From an uncultured Clostridia bacterium (GTDB lineage: Bacteria; Bacillota; Clostridia; Oscillospirales; Oscillospiraceae): a stretch of 33,837 nucleotides of DNA. Made by a program: the position numbers and the translations under genes. The stretch lies in NCBI GenBank assembly GCA_947367115.1, contig CANBCW010000021.1:1-33837 (forward strand), in the 5' to 3' direction. The notes under the pieces are model-generated. The model did no database searches. It had not been told where the DNA came from and saw only the letters and a program-made list of their open reading frames with translations. This document shows positions 9,627 through 18,672 of the stretch, piece by piece (within the stretch, counting starts at the first letter, position 1; each line of letters opens with the position of its first letter).

Positions 9627-10033
9627 AAAGGATCGTAGAACTGGTCAAAAAGCATTGGGATATTGTTTCCTACCTGTTTTTTGGAGCTTTGACAACTGCT
9701 GTCAATTATGTGGTGTATTTGCCGTGCTACAATGTCCTTGGCCTGTCCGCTGCGGCGAGCAATGCCATTGCGTGGGTAGTGGCAGTGGCGTTTGCGTACC
9801 TCACCAACAAGCCTTTCGTGTTCAAAAGCCATGATTGGTCTATGAAAACGGTGCTTCCGGAGCTTGGGAAGTTTGTAGCCTGCAGAGTCGGTTCCGGAGC
9901 TTTTGAGACGATGACCCTGCTGGTCACGGTGGATTGGCTTTGCTGGGACGGCAACGCGATGAAGCTGATCACCAGCGTTCTGGTTGTGATCATAAATTAT
10001 GTTGGCAGTAAACTGTTGGTATTTAAAAAATAA
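9623..10033 (+). CDS. GtrA-family membrane protein
   Basis: Four hydrophobic segments; YLFFGALTTAVNYVVYL and NKPFVFKSHDWSM, FVACRVGSGAFETM motifs typical of GtrA. TTG start with 4-bp overlap to the previous gene. Confidence 0.85.
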   Translation: MKRIVELVKKHWDIVSYLFFGALTTAVNYVVYLPCYNVLGLSAAASNAIAWVVAVAFAYLTNKPFVFKSHDWSMKTVLPELGKFVACRVGSGAFETMTLLVTVDWLCWDGNAMKLITSVLVVIINYVGSKLLVFKK

Positions 10034-10044
10034 CATTCTCTTGG

Positions 10045-10070
10045 AAACCGCCGGAAATTCGGCGGTTTTT
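10045..10070 (+). terminator. intrinsic terminator after gtrA-like gene
   Basis: AAACCGCCG / CGGCGGTTT stem with TTTTT tail. Confidence 0.85.
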
Positions 10071-10124
10071 AATATTTATAAAACATCGTGTTTACAAAAA
10101 GTTTTTTATTTCTGTGTAGGAATA

Positions 10125-10133
10125 TGGTATAAT
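10125..10133 (+). promoter_or_regulatory. extended -10 promoter (TGGTATAAT) for ABC transporter genes
   Basis: TGnTATAAT match 34 bp upstream of the likely ATG; weak -35 (TTTATT). Confidence 0.5.
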
Positions 10134-10166
10134 AACTCTGAATATGGATAAATGGAGTTGAAAGCC

Positions 10167-10868
10167 ATGGCTTTTGTTGAATTTGAGAATGTGGGCAAGA
10201 CCTACCACATGGGTGAAGTCCAGATCAACGCTCTGCATGATGCGACTTTTACAGTGGAAAAAGGAGAATTGGTGGTCATTGTTGGCCCTTCCGGTGCAGG
10301 TAAGACCACGCTGCTGAATATTCTTGGCGGCATGGATACCCTTTCCAAAGGTAAGGTCATGCTGGACGGCAAGGAAATCTCCGCGCTGAGCAAGAAGCAG
10401 CTGACAAACTACCGGCGCAATGATGTGGGCTTTGTGTTCCAATTCTATAACCTCGTCGGTAATCTGACGGCGCTGGAGAATGTGGAATTGGCAAGCCAAA
10501 TCTGTAAGGATCCGCTTAGTGCTGCACAGGTTCTGAAGGATGTGGGCCTTGAGGAACGAATGAAGAATTTCCCCAGCCAGCTCTCCGGCGGCGAGCAGCA
10601 GCGAGTGGCGATTGCAAGAGCGCTGGCTAAAAATCCGAAGCTGCTGCTGTGTGATGAGCCCACCGGCGCGCTGGACTATCAAACCGGCAAGGCTATTTTG
10701 AAGCTGCTGCAGGATACTGGACGAAAGACCGGCATGACGGTGATCATTATTACGCACAACAGCGCGCTGACTGCTATGGCGGATCGTGTGATTCGGGTGA
10801 AGAACGGTACGGTGTCCTCTGTCACCGTCAATGAAAATCCCCAGAACGTTTCGGAGATCGAATGGTAA
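10167..10868 (+). CDS. ABC transporter ATP-binding protein (MacB/LolD-like)
   Basis: Walker [14 protein letters not shown], signature [16 protein letters not shown], Walker [13 protein letters not shown]. Start at the internal ATG (10167) with GGAGTTG upstream is more likely than 10152. Confidence 0.95.
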   Translation: MAFVEFENVGKTYHMGEVQINALHDATFTVEKGELVVIVGPSGAGKTTLLNILGGMDTLSKGKVMLDGKEISALSKKQLTNYRRNDVGFVFQFYNLVGNLTALENVELASQICKDPLSAAQVLKDVGLEERMKNFPSQLSGGEQQRVAIARALAKNPKLLLCDEPTGALDYQTGKAILKLLQDTGRKTGMTVIIITHNSALTAMADRVIRVKNGTVSSVTVNENPQNVSEIEW

Positions 10869-10869
10869 T

Positions 10870-13800
10870 ATGAGAAAAAATGTGATGCGCAAGAATGTGC
10901 GCCAGACCATATTCAAATCACTTGGACGCTACATCGCCATAGTGGCGATTATTGCGCTGGGTGCGGGAATGTTTGTGGGCCTGTTAAGCACGAAGTCGGA
11001 TATGATTGCCACGGCGCAGAAATACCTGGATGAGCAAAATATGTTTGATCTGCGGCTGCTCAGTACCTATGGCTGGTCAGCGGAGGATGTGGACAAGATA
11101 TCCGAAATGTCCGGCGTTGTGGACGCAGAGGGCAGTATTTCCATTGATGTATTTGCCCAATATCGTCAGGGAACGGAGGAAACGGTATTCCGGCTCCATT
11201 CCATTCCGAATAAAATCAACCAGGTTTATCTTCTGGGCGGTCGGATGCCTCAAAGCCCCGATGAGTGCCTTGTGGACGGCTATCACGCAGACGATTCTGT
11301 TCTGGGGCTCCAGTTTGCGGTATCCGATTCCAATACGGAAGACACGCTGGACAGTCTGAATGAACGCACATTTACAGTTGTAGGCTATGTGAACAGCCCG
11401 CTGTACATGGATCTGTCCCGCGGCAACACCACGCTTGGCAGCGGAAATCTTGACAGCTTTGTGTACATACCCGAGGATGCCTTCAATGTGGATTATTACA
11501 CCGAAATCGGCGTTACGATTGAAGGCGATTACGAGGTTTACACCAAGGAATTCACTCAAGCCATGGAGGATATGGCTGAAAAACTGGAGCCGGGCGTGAC
11601 CGTGATCGCTGAGGAGCGATTGATCCGATTGAAGGCTGACGCGGAAGTGGAATATGCTGATGGCCTGAAGGAGTATGAAGACGGTCAAGCTGAATATGAG
11701 AAAGGCAAGCAGGAAGCCTTGGACAAGCTGGCTGAGGGCTTGAAGGAACTGGAGGACAGTCAGGCAGAGTTGGATGCGAACTGGGCGACGGTTCTCGATG
11801 GTGAAAAGCAGATCAAGGATGCGGAAAAAACTCTTGAAGAAAAGGAAGCGCTGCTCCTTACATCCAAGCAGCAATTAAATTCTTCCAAGGCTGATGCCTA
11901 TGCGCAGCTTGCACAGGCATACGCGGATCTGACGCAGAATTACAAGGATGTTTCCGCGGGATTGGAACAGGTAGAGGATGGTCTGACCCAGATTGAGGAG
12001 GGGATTCCACAGCTGGAAGACGGTTTAGAGCAAATCGCATCCGGCTTGGAACAGCTTGATTTGGTTATGGGATTGCTGGAAACCAGCATCAATGTGACGC
12101 AGAACCTGCTGGATCTGGAAAAAAACTCTCTGATCGTGAATGAGAACCGCATCAAACAGCTTGAGGAACAGCTGGCATCCCAGCAATCGAAGTATGACGA
12201 GTATGCCGCTCAGCGGCAGGAGCTTGTCGATATGCAGACTGAGTATACTGCTCAGCTTGAAGAACTGAAAGAAACGCAGGCTGAGCTGAAAAAAACAAAG
12301 GCAACGCTTCAGAAAGCCATGAATCAGATTGAACTTGGCTTTAAGGAGATTGAAAATCAGCAGCTCCAGGCGGATAACCAGTTTGCCTCCGCAGAGGCGG
12401 AACTGGAATCCGGTGCGCTTCAGCTGGAAGCCGGACGCAAAGAACTGGAAGCGAAAAAGCAGGAGTTATCAGAGGGACGTGCCGCGCTAGAGGAAGCCCA
12501 GACTGAGCTGGATAAGGGCTGGGAGGAATATGAGAACGGAAAGGCAGAAGCGGAGGCTGAGTTAGCGGAAGCGGAGGCTCAGCTGCTGGATGCAAAGCAG
12601 CAGCTGAACGATGCACGGAAAGCAATTGATGCCATGACGGACGCAGAGGTCTATATCCTGGACCGTAACACCAATGTGGGTTACCTTGCGGTTGATAACA
12701 ATTCTGACATTGTCTCCGGCGTTTCGCGTGTGTTCCCTGCGTTCTTCCTGCTGGTTGCCGCGTTGGTCTGCATCACTACCATGACACGAATGGTGGATGA
12801 TGAACGCACGCAAATCGGCATTCTCAAGGCTCTGGGCTACAGCAACGGAGCGATCATTGGGAAATATCTGTTCTATTCCGGATCTGCCGCTGTCATAGGC
12901 TGTGGGTTTGGTGTCATTGTGGGAAGTGTGGTATTTCCTGTGATTTTGTGGGAAGCCTATGGAATCATTTTGAGCCTTACACCCGGTATTGTACTGAAAC
13001 TGAACTGGCCGCTGTGTATTGCTGTGATCGTGGCATATACCATCGTATCCATGCTGGTCACCTGGTACTGCTGCCGTCGGGAGCTGCGAGAGGTTCCTGC
13101 GGAACTGATGCGGCCCAAGGCACCCACTGCCGGTAAAAAGATCTGGATGGAACATTTACCGTTCTGGGATAAGATCAGTTTCTTGAATAAGGTCATGTTC
13201 CGCAATGTGTTCCGTTACCGTCAGCGGCTTCTGATGATGCTGGTTGGCATCTGCGGTTGTACTGCGCTGCTGCTGACCGGATTTGGACTGCGCGACTCCA
13301 TTGTGGATATCGTAGATTATCAGTTTGAAGATGTGACGGTTTATGATATGTCTGTCTACTTCTCCGAGGGACAGACGCAGGAGGAGCAGGAAGCGTTCCG
13401 TGACGCGCTGCGCGGCGATGTGGATCAGATCCACTTTTTCCACCAGGCCAGCGTGGAACTGGATTACAATGACCAGATCCGGGATATTTATTTGATGGCC
13501 TCGGACGACGGCATTAAGGAGCATATGGACTTCCACCGTGGAAATAAAGCCATGGATATGCCCGGTCTTGGGGAAACCTATCTGACTGTCGGTGTAGCGG
13601 AAGCTATGGGCATCAGTGAGGGCGATACCATCACCATTCGCAATTCCGACATGCGTACCCTGACGCTGAACGTTGCGGGCATTTTTGATAATCATGTTCA
13701 AAATTTTGCAATCGTTCTTCCGGAAACGATCTCCGACCAGTGGGGAGAAGTGCCGGAGCTTCAGATGGCTTATATCAAGGTTACGGATAGTCAGGATGTG

Positions 13801-14298
13801 CATACCGCCAGCGTCAAGATTTCGGGGATGGAGGATGTGATAAATGTCTCCATCAGTCAGGATTTGGCGGATCAAGTCGGCTCTATGCTGGAGGCATTGG
13901 ATCTGGTGGTCATCACGGTTGTGATTTGTGCAGGTTTGTTGGCAGTGATCGTGCTGTACAACCTGACAAATATCAGCATTACGGAACGAATCCGCGAAAT
14001 CGCAACCATTAAGGTGCTGGGCTTCAATTCCAAGGAGTCCGCAGCCTATGTGTTTAAGGAAAATTTGCTGTTGACAGGCATGGGCGGTGCCATTGGTTTG
14101 GTGGCCGGCGTCTTCCTGCTGAAATTTGTTATGAGTCAGATTAAGGTCGATATGGTTTGGCTGACGGCTCGTCCGGCTGCCATATCCTTCGTCTGGGCTC
14201 TGATACTGACAATGCTGTCCGCTTGCTTTGTTGATTTCCTGCTGTACTTCAAGTTGGAACGAATCAATATGGCAGAAGCGTTGAAATCGGTTGAATAA
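10870..14298 (+). CDS. FtsX-like ABC transporter permease with long coiled-coil extracytoplasmic insertion
   Basis: MRKNVMRKNVRQTIFKSLGRYIAIVAIIALGAGMFVGL; coiled-coil region YEDGQAEYEKGKQEALDKLAEGLKELEDSQ...; two C-terminal FtsX modules (DDERTQIGILKALGYSNGAIIGKYL; ITERIREIATIKVLGFNSKES). Start corrected from the ORF-track 10831. Confidence 0.93.
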   Translation: MRKNVMRKNVRQTIFKSLGRYIAIVAIIALGAGMFVGLLSTKSDMIATAQKYLDEQNMFDLRLLSTYGWSAEDVDKISEMSGVVDAEGSISIDVFAQYRQGTEETVFRLHSIPNKINQVYLLGGRMPQSPDECLVDGYHADDSVLGLQFAVSDSNTEDTLDSLNERTFTVVGYVNSPLYMDLSRGNTTLGSGNLDSFVYIPEDAFNVDYYTEIGVTIEGDYEVYTKEFTQAMEDMAEKLEPGVTVIAEERLIRLKADAEVEYADGLKEYEDGQAEYEKGKQEALDKLAEGLKELEDSQAELDANWATVLDGEKQIKDAEKTLEEKEALLLTSKQQLNSSKADAYAQLAQAYADLTQNYKDVSAGLEQVEDGLTQIEEGIPQLEDGLEQIASGLEQLDLVMGLLETSINVTQNLLDLEKNSLIVNENRIKQLEEQLASQQSKYDEYAAQRQELVDMQTEYTAQLEELKETQAELKKTKATLQKAMNQIELGFKEIENQQLQADNQFASAEAELESGALQLEAGRKELEAKKQELSEGRAALEEAQTELDKGWEEYENGKAEAEAELAEAEAQLLDAKQQLNDARKAIDAMTDAEVYILDRNTNVGYLAVDNNSDIVSGVSRVFPAFFLLVAALVCITTMTRMVDDERTQIGILKALGYSNGAIIGKYLFYSGSAAVIGCGFGVIVGSVVFPVILWEAYGIILSLTPGIVLKLNWPLCIAVIVAYTIVSMLVTWYCCRRELREVPAELMRPKAPTAGKKIWMEHLPFWDKISFLNKVMFRNVFRYRQRLLMMLVGICGCTALLLTGFGLRDSIVDIVDYQFEDVTVYDMSVYFSEGQTQEEQEAFRDALRGDVDQIHFFHQASVELDYNDQIRDIYLMASDDGIKEHMDFHRGNKAMDMPGLGETYLTVGVAEAMGISEGDTITIRNSDMRTLTLNVAGIFDNHVQNFAIVLPETISDQWGEVPELQMAYIKVTDSQDVHTASVKISGMEDVINVSISQDLADQVGSMLEALDLVVITVVICAGLLAVIVLYNLTNISITERIREIATIKVLGFNSKESAAYVFKENLLLTGMGGAIGLVAGVFLLKFVMSQIKVDMVWLTARPAAISFVWALILTMLSACFVDFLLYFKLERINMAEALKSVE

Positions 14299-14303
14299 AC
14301 GTC

Positions 14304-14338
14304 AAAAAAGCCCTTGGGACTGTCCCAAGGGCTTTTTT
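14304..14338. terminator. bidirectional intrinsic terminator between convergent operons
   Basis: AAAAAAGCCCTTGGGAC-T-GTCCCAAGGGCTTTTTT, perfect inverted repeat with A and T tracts. Confidence 0.92.
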
Positions 14339-14344
14339 GGGGGA

Positions 14345-14782
14345 TCATAGAATCAATCCGGTAAAACACTGGAAGGCCAGATACAGGCCAACAGCACTGA
14401 GGATTGGTGCCGCCTTAGCCACAGGGCCGGAGGACAGGCGCTCCTGAATGGAACTGAACAGCCATGTAACGAGAGTGAACAGTATGCCGCAGACCAACGC
14501 CAGCTTCAGCGCTTCCATCACAGACACGAAACCGGCGGACAAGGGAAGAAGACTGAAGGTAACAGCCGAGAGCAGAAGGATGCTGATATAACGGCGTTTG
14601 GCACCGGGAGCGACATAATGGTCAATCAGAAGCACCAGCAGGGAAATAAATACCACGTTGGGCACATTCAGCGCGGGAATCATCACCGCCGGAGCAAAGG
14701 TGCGAACGAGAACCGCAATGAGCAGCACAATGCCCAGAACAGCGGCCAGAAGTGTATTAAGAACGTAAATCTTGTTTTTCAT
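14345..14782 (-). CDS. small multi-pass membrane protein of unknown function at the end of the rnfCDG-like operon
   Basis: 145 aa with ~4 hydrophobic helices; starts 4 nt after the rnfG-like stop. Too short and dissimilar by eye to be RnfA or RnfE. Confidence 0.8.
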   Translation of the reverse strand: MKNKIYVLNTLLAAVLGIVLLIAVLVRTFAPAVMIPALNVPNVVFISLLVLLIDHYVAPGAKRRYISILLLSAVTFSLLPLSAGFVSVMEALKLALVCGILFTLVTWLFSSIQERLSSGPVAKAAPILSAVGLYLAFQCFTGLIL

Positions 14783-14785
14783 AAC

Positions 14786-15376
14786 TCAACCTCCCCAGGA
14801 TGTTGCACCGGAGCCGGTATCCGCGCCAGTGACGTAGGCAACTGCGGAATTGACACAGCGGACAATGGCTTTGGAGGTGACTGTAGCACCGCTGATGGCA
14901 TCCACATAAGTGCTGACTTCTGTGTCGGAAGAACCGGTAGCACCGCTGAATGCGTCCTCGTTGGTGCCAATGGCGAGACCGCCGGAGGTATTCAGAAACT
15001 GTGCGAGAAATTCGTGGTCGTTAAGTGCGTTAGCACCCAGTCCGATGGTTTCAGACATTTCACGAACCACAAGCCCTGTAACAGTTCCGTCGCTGCTCAC
15101 ACCGATCAGCATTGTGATGTTGCCTGCATAACCGGCAGTAACGGTCTCAATCACAAATCCGTTTTCTGCCTTATGGACGGAGCGGATGTTGGCATCATCA
15201 CCGTTATAGGGCTCCACGGTGAACTCCGTACTGCCCGGCAAAATGGTTCGCATCATCTTCAGATGCTCGGCCTGCGCGTTGGTTTCGGCCACACGCTTGA
15301 GACCCATAGTCAGCCCGAATAGTGCAGCGGCAGTGCAGAGGATAGCTATAATGGGAACGAAAATAGACTTTTTCAT
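14786..15376 (-). CDS. rnfG: RnfG-like FMN-binding-domain protein
   Basis: MKKSIFVPIIAILCTAAALFGLTMGLKRVAETNAQAEH..., FMN_bind-like core and canonical VDAISGATVTSKAIVRCVN flavinylation site. Start corrected from the ORF-track 15424; overlaps the upstream gene by 4 nt. Confidence 0.9.
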   Translation of the reverse strand: MKKSIFVPIIAILCTAAALFGLTMGLKRVAETNAQAEHLKMMRTILPGSTEFTVEPYNGDDANIRSVHKAENGFVIETVTAGYAGNITMLIGVSSDGTVTGLVVREMSETIGLGANALNDHEFLAQFLNTSGGLAIGTNEDAFSGATGSSDTEVSTYVDAISGATVTSKAIVRCVNSAVAYVTGADTGSGATSWGG

Positions 15377-16320
15377 TTCTCTGCGCCTCCTTTTTTTGCA
15401 CCGAAGCGTCTGGGGGCGGTACAACGGTCAATGACCCATACCAGTGCGTTCATCAGCAGAATGGCGTATGTTACGCCCTCGGGGAAGATGCCAAAGTAAC
15501 GGAAGATGACTGTCAGGATACCACATCCGATGCCGTAGAGAATCTGTCCCATGGCAGTAGCGGGGGAGGTGGCGTAATCCGTAGCCATAAAAATGGAACC
15601 AAGCATAACACCGCCGGAGAGCAGGCTATAGAGCATCCACTCCACTGGGGAGCCGGTCTTATGGAAGACCAGCGTTAAAATTGCTACACTGCCCAGGTAT
15701 GCGGCAGGGATACGAATGGAGATCACTTTGCGAATGACCAGGTACGCGCCGCCCAGCAGCAGAGCCAGAGCGGACAACTCACCGATGGATCCGGGGCAGC
15801 GGCCCAGGAACATGTCCAGCAGGCTTTCTTCCGGCAATGCGGGCATGACCATGTGGTGCAAAGGGGTAGCGGCAGTGACACCGTCAACACCCAGAGCAGT
15901 ATAGCGGGTCGGCCCAACAGGCCAGATCAGCATCAGGAAGGCGCGCGCGGCCAGTGCGGGATTAAAAATATTCTGGCCCAAACCGCCGCAAAGAGCTTTG
16001 ACGATAATAATAGCGAATACACTGCCGACAACCGCTTGCCAGTAGGGAACGGTATGGGGGAGCGTCATGGCCAGAAGCAGCCCTGTAACGATCGCAGAGC
16101 AGTCTGCGATGGTGTTTCGCGTTTTCGTGATGACGTTGTAAAGCCATTCGGCAGCTACAGCGCTAACGATACACACAAGAGTTACCAGCAGTGCCCGGAT
16201 GCCCAGCATCCACATACCCACGGCAAGGGCGGGAAGTAATGCGATGACGACATCCAGCATAATCCGGTTGGTGCGGAAATTTCCTCGAATATGAGGAGAT
16301 GAAGCAACGGTCAGTTTCAT
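15373..16320 (-). CDS. rnfD: RnfD-like membrane subunit
   Basis: MKLTVASSPHIRGNFRTNRIMLDVVIALLPALAVGMW, ADCSAIVTGLLLAMTLPHTVPYW, GGLGQNIFNPALAARAFL, VDGVTAATPLH. ATGA overlap with rnfC; start corrected from 16413. Confidence 0.93.
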   Translation of the reverse strand: MKLTVASSPHIRGNFRTNRIMLDVVIALLPALAVGMWMLGIRALLVTLVCIVSAVAAEWLYNVITKTRNTIADCSAIVTGLLLAMTLPHTVPYWQAVVGSVFAIIIVKALCGGLGQNIFNPALAARAFLMLIWPVGPTRYTALGVDGVTAATPLHHMVMPALPEESLLDMFLGRCPGSIGELSALALLLGGAYLVIRKVISIRIPAAYLGSVAILTLVFHKTGSPVEWMLYSLLSGGVMLGSIFMATDYATSPATAMGQILYGIGCGILTVIFRYFGIFPEGVTYAILLMNALVWVIDRCTAPRRFGAKKGGAEK

Positions 16321-17630
16321 TTTGCTTTCGCCTCCCTCAAAAGTTGTTTGCCTTTGCGGAACCGCTCGACCAGAGGCAGCTTGCCGGGGCAGGTAAAGGC
16401 ACAGCTTCCGCACTCAATGCAGTCCAGAAGATTGAGCCGCTCCAGCTCGTCCAGTCGCCCTGCGTTCACAAAACGGTACATATACAGCGGCTGCAAACGC
16501 ATGGGACATACATTGACACACTTGCCGCAGCGGAGGCAGACGGGGTTCTCAGCTGCGCCGTTGCGATCCTTCAGCAGACACAAAATGGAGTTGGTGGCCT
16601 TGATAACCGGAACGGACAGATCGCTTTGGGCGAAGCCCATCATAGGCCCACCGCTGATGACCCGTTCCGTCTTTTCATTCAGTCCTCCGGCAACCTCAAT
16701 CAGATCGTGGAAGGGGGTGCCGATTCGAACGATGAAGTTTTGGGGTTGGGCAATGGCTTCACCTGAAATGGTAACGATGCGTTCCGTCAAGGGGGTGCCC
16801 AGACGGACAGCGCGGTAAATGGCGGCATAGGTGGACACGTTGAATACAGCGCAGCCGACGCTGACCGGAAGCTTGCCGGGCTGAACCTCACGGCCGGTCA
16901 GAGCCTGAATCAGCTGCTTTTCCGCACCCTGCGGGTAGCGGGTGGGCAGAACAGCCAGCTCAATGCCGGGGTAATTCTTTAATATGCCGTTGATCTTCTC
17001 GATTGCTGCAGCTTTATTGTCCTCAACGGCCAGAACGACCCGGGAGGGCTTCAATACATGGCGCAGGATGGTCATGCCTTCCAGTACCTGCTCCGGCGTT
17101 GAGCGAAGCAGTGCGTCATCGGCGGTGATGTAGGGCTCACACTCGCAGGCGTTGGCAATGAGGGTATCCACATTACCCATGGCGGATAGTGCCTTGACAT
17201 TGCCGGGGAAGGCAGCCCCGCCCATGCCGACGATACCGGCTTCCCGGATGGCATGGAGGATTTGGTCGTTATCCAGTTGATCCAGCGGAGCGGTAATGGG
17301 GGTAGGCTCCATGGTGGCGTCAGTTTGATCGTTATCGATTACGATCGCGTTGACAAGCCGGCCGCTGGTGTGAGGATGGGGTTCGATGGCAACGACGGTA
17401 CCGGATACGGATGCGTGAACAGGTACACACAGACCCTCTCCGTCACCGATCTTCTGACCACGCAGCACATGGTCACCGACCTGCACCAGCGGCTGACAAG
17501 GCGCGCCGATATGCTGCTGGAGTGGAATCACCACCCGACTTGGGGTAATACGTTGGAAGGCTGTGACACCCAAAGACATTTCTTTGTTGTATTTCGGGTG
17601 GATACCTCCGAAGAATAGGTGCTTTTTCAT
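16317..17630 (-). CDS. rnfC: RnfC-like NADH-binding / 4Fe-4S subunit
   Basis: FFGGIHPKYNKEMS, GIVGMGGAAFPGNVK, ISGGPMMGFAQSDLSVPVIKATN, CLRCGKCVNVCP and CIECGSCAFTCP. Confidence 0.95.
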   Translation of the reverse strand: MKKHLFFGGIHPKYNKEMSLGVTAFQRITPSRVVIPLQQHIGAPCQPLVQVGDHVLRGQKIGDGEGLCVPVHASVSGTVVAIEPHPHTSGRLVNAIVIDNDQTDATMEPTPITAPLDQLDNDQILHAIREAGIVGMGGAAFPGNVKALSAMGNVDTLIANACECEPYITADDALLRSTPEQVLEGMTILRHVLKPSRVVLAVEDNKAAAIEKINGILKNYPGIELAVLPTRYPQGAEKQLIQALTGREVQPGKLPVSVGCAVFNVSTYAAIYRAVRLGTPLTERIVTISGEAIAQPQNFIVRIGTPFHDLIEVAGGLNEKTERVISGGPMMGFAQSDLSVPVIKATNSILCLLKDRNGAAENPVCLRCGKCVNVCPMRLQPLYMYRFVNAGRLDELERLNLLDCIECGSCAFTCPGKLPLVERFRKGKQLLREAKAK

Positions 17631-17643
17631 GTTTTCACCTCGA

Positions 17644-18672
17644 TCAAGTTCTAATCAGGGCTTCAAAGCCGGGAGTATAGAAAATCTTGCCCTCTGCGTC
17701 GACCCACATGGCCTCCGCGTCATATTTTTCTAACAATGTCTGACCCTCCGCGCGGGGCATTAGGAACAGGCCAGTGGACAGGGCGTCGGCAAGGCCGGAG
17801 TCGGCGCATACGATGGTGACGCTGCGCCAATAGGGAGATGGATACAGCGTATCAGGATCGATGATGTGATGGTAAGGCTTTCCGTCTACCATATAAACAC
17901 GTTGATAATCGCCGCTGGTTACCACACTGCCTTCGGTGACATAAATGGTGTGCAGATAATCATTGCCGCCGTCAGGATCCTGGATGCCGACCACCCAAGC
18001 AGTGCCGTTATCGTCCTTGGGGCCGGTGGCGCAGACGTTCCCTCCCACGCTGATCAAAAGTCCTTTGGGCGCGGTTTCCGCTGCTTTTTGAACGGACCAG
18101 CCCTTCGCGATGGCTCCAACGTCCAGCCGGGTCTGCGGATCGGAAATGTAGACGGTGGACGCGGTCTCATCAATGACAATAGAATCAAAGCTGGTGTGCG
18201 CGCTGGCGCTCTCCAGACTGTCTTGCTCCGGCAGCGAAGCGTTGGCAGGATCATTAATGCCATCATTGCGGGCTTCATGCCAAAGCTGAAGCACACTGCC
18301 CATGGCAGCATTGACCTTGCCGCCGGTGGCTTCGTAATACTTCCTGCAGTCCAGCAGAAGCTCAATGATAGCGGAGTCAACCGTTACGGGAGCAATACCT
18401 GCCTGATCGTTTACGGTTTTCAGGTTCTTCAGTCCATCATAATCATGATAGATGTCAAAAAGCTGATGGTAGTTCAGCAAGCTATCGTGGACAGCTTGTG
18501 CTTTGGACTGAAACTCCGCTTCGCTCTCTGCCCGGCCAACGATTGTGGTTACCGTGTCGAACAGCGTCAGAAAAGTAGCGGTGTATTGCTTTTTTTCAGA
18601 TGGAAGCTGGGCAACTGTGCAACCGGACAGAAGAAGGCTTACAAGCACAATGACACAAATACAACGCTTCAT
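17644..18672 (-). CDS. apbE: ApbE-family FAD:protein FMN transferase (lipoprotein)
   Basis: Lipobox LLLSGC; LFDTVTTIVGRA, LDVGAIAKGWSVQKAAE, LISVGGNVCATG, YHHIIDPDTLYPSPYWRSVTIV, SGLADALSTGLFLMP. Confidence 0.94.
   Translation of the reverse strand: MKRCICVIVLVSLLLSGCTVAQLPSEKKQYTATFLTLFDTVTTIVGRAESEAEFQSKAQAVHDSLLNYHQLFDIYHDYDGLKNLKTVNDQAGIAPVTVDSAIIELLLDCRKYYEATGGKVNAAMGSVLQLWHEARNDGINDPANASLPEQDSLESASAHTSFDSIVIDETASTVYISDPQTRLDVGAIAKGWSVQKAAETAPKGLLISVGGNVCATGPKDDNGTAWVVGIQDPDGGNDYLHTIYVTEGSVVTSGDYQRVYMVDGKPYHHIIDPDTLYPSPYWRSVTIVCADSGLADALSTGLFLMPRAEGQTLLEKYDAEAMWVDAEGKIFYTPGFEALIRT

Noticed and set aside
10092-10916. 274-aa minus-strand ORF over the ABC ATPase
   Set aside because: Antisense to a well-supported ABC ATPase with all signature motifs.
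14304-14338. Perfect palindrome as a possible mobile-element end or regulatory site
   Set aside because: A and T tracts on both sides between convergent genes make it a standard bidirectional terminator.
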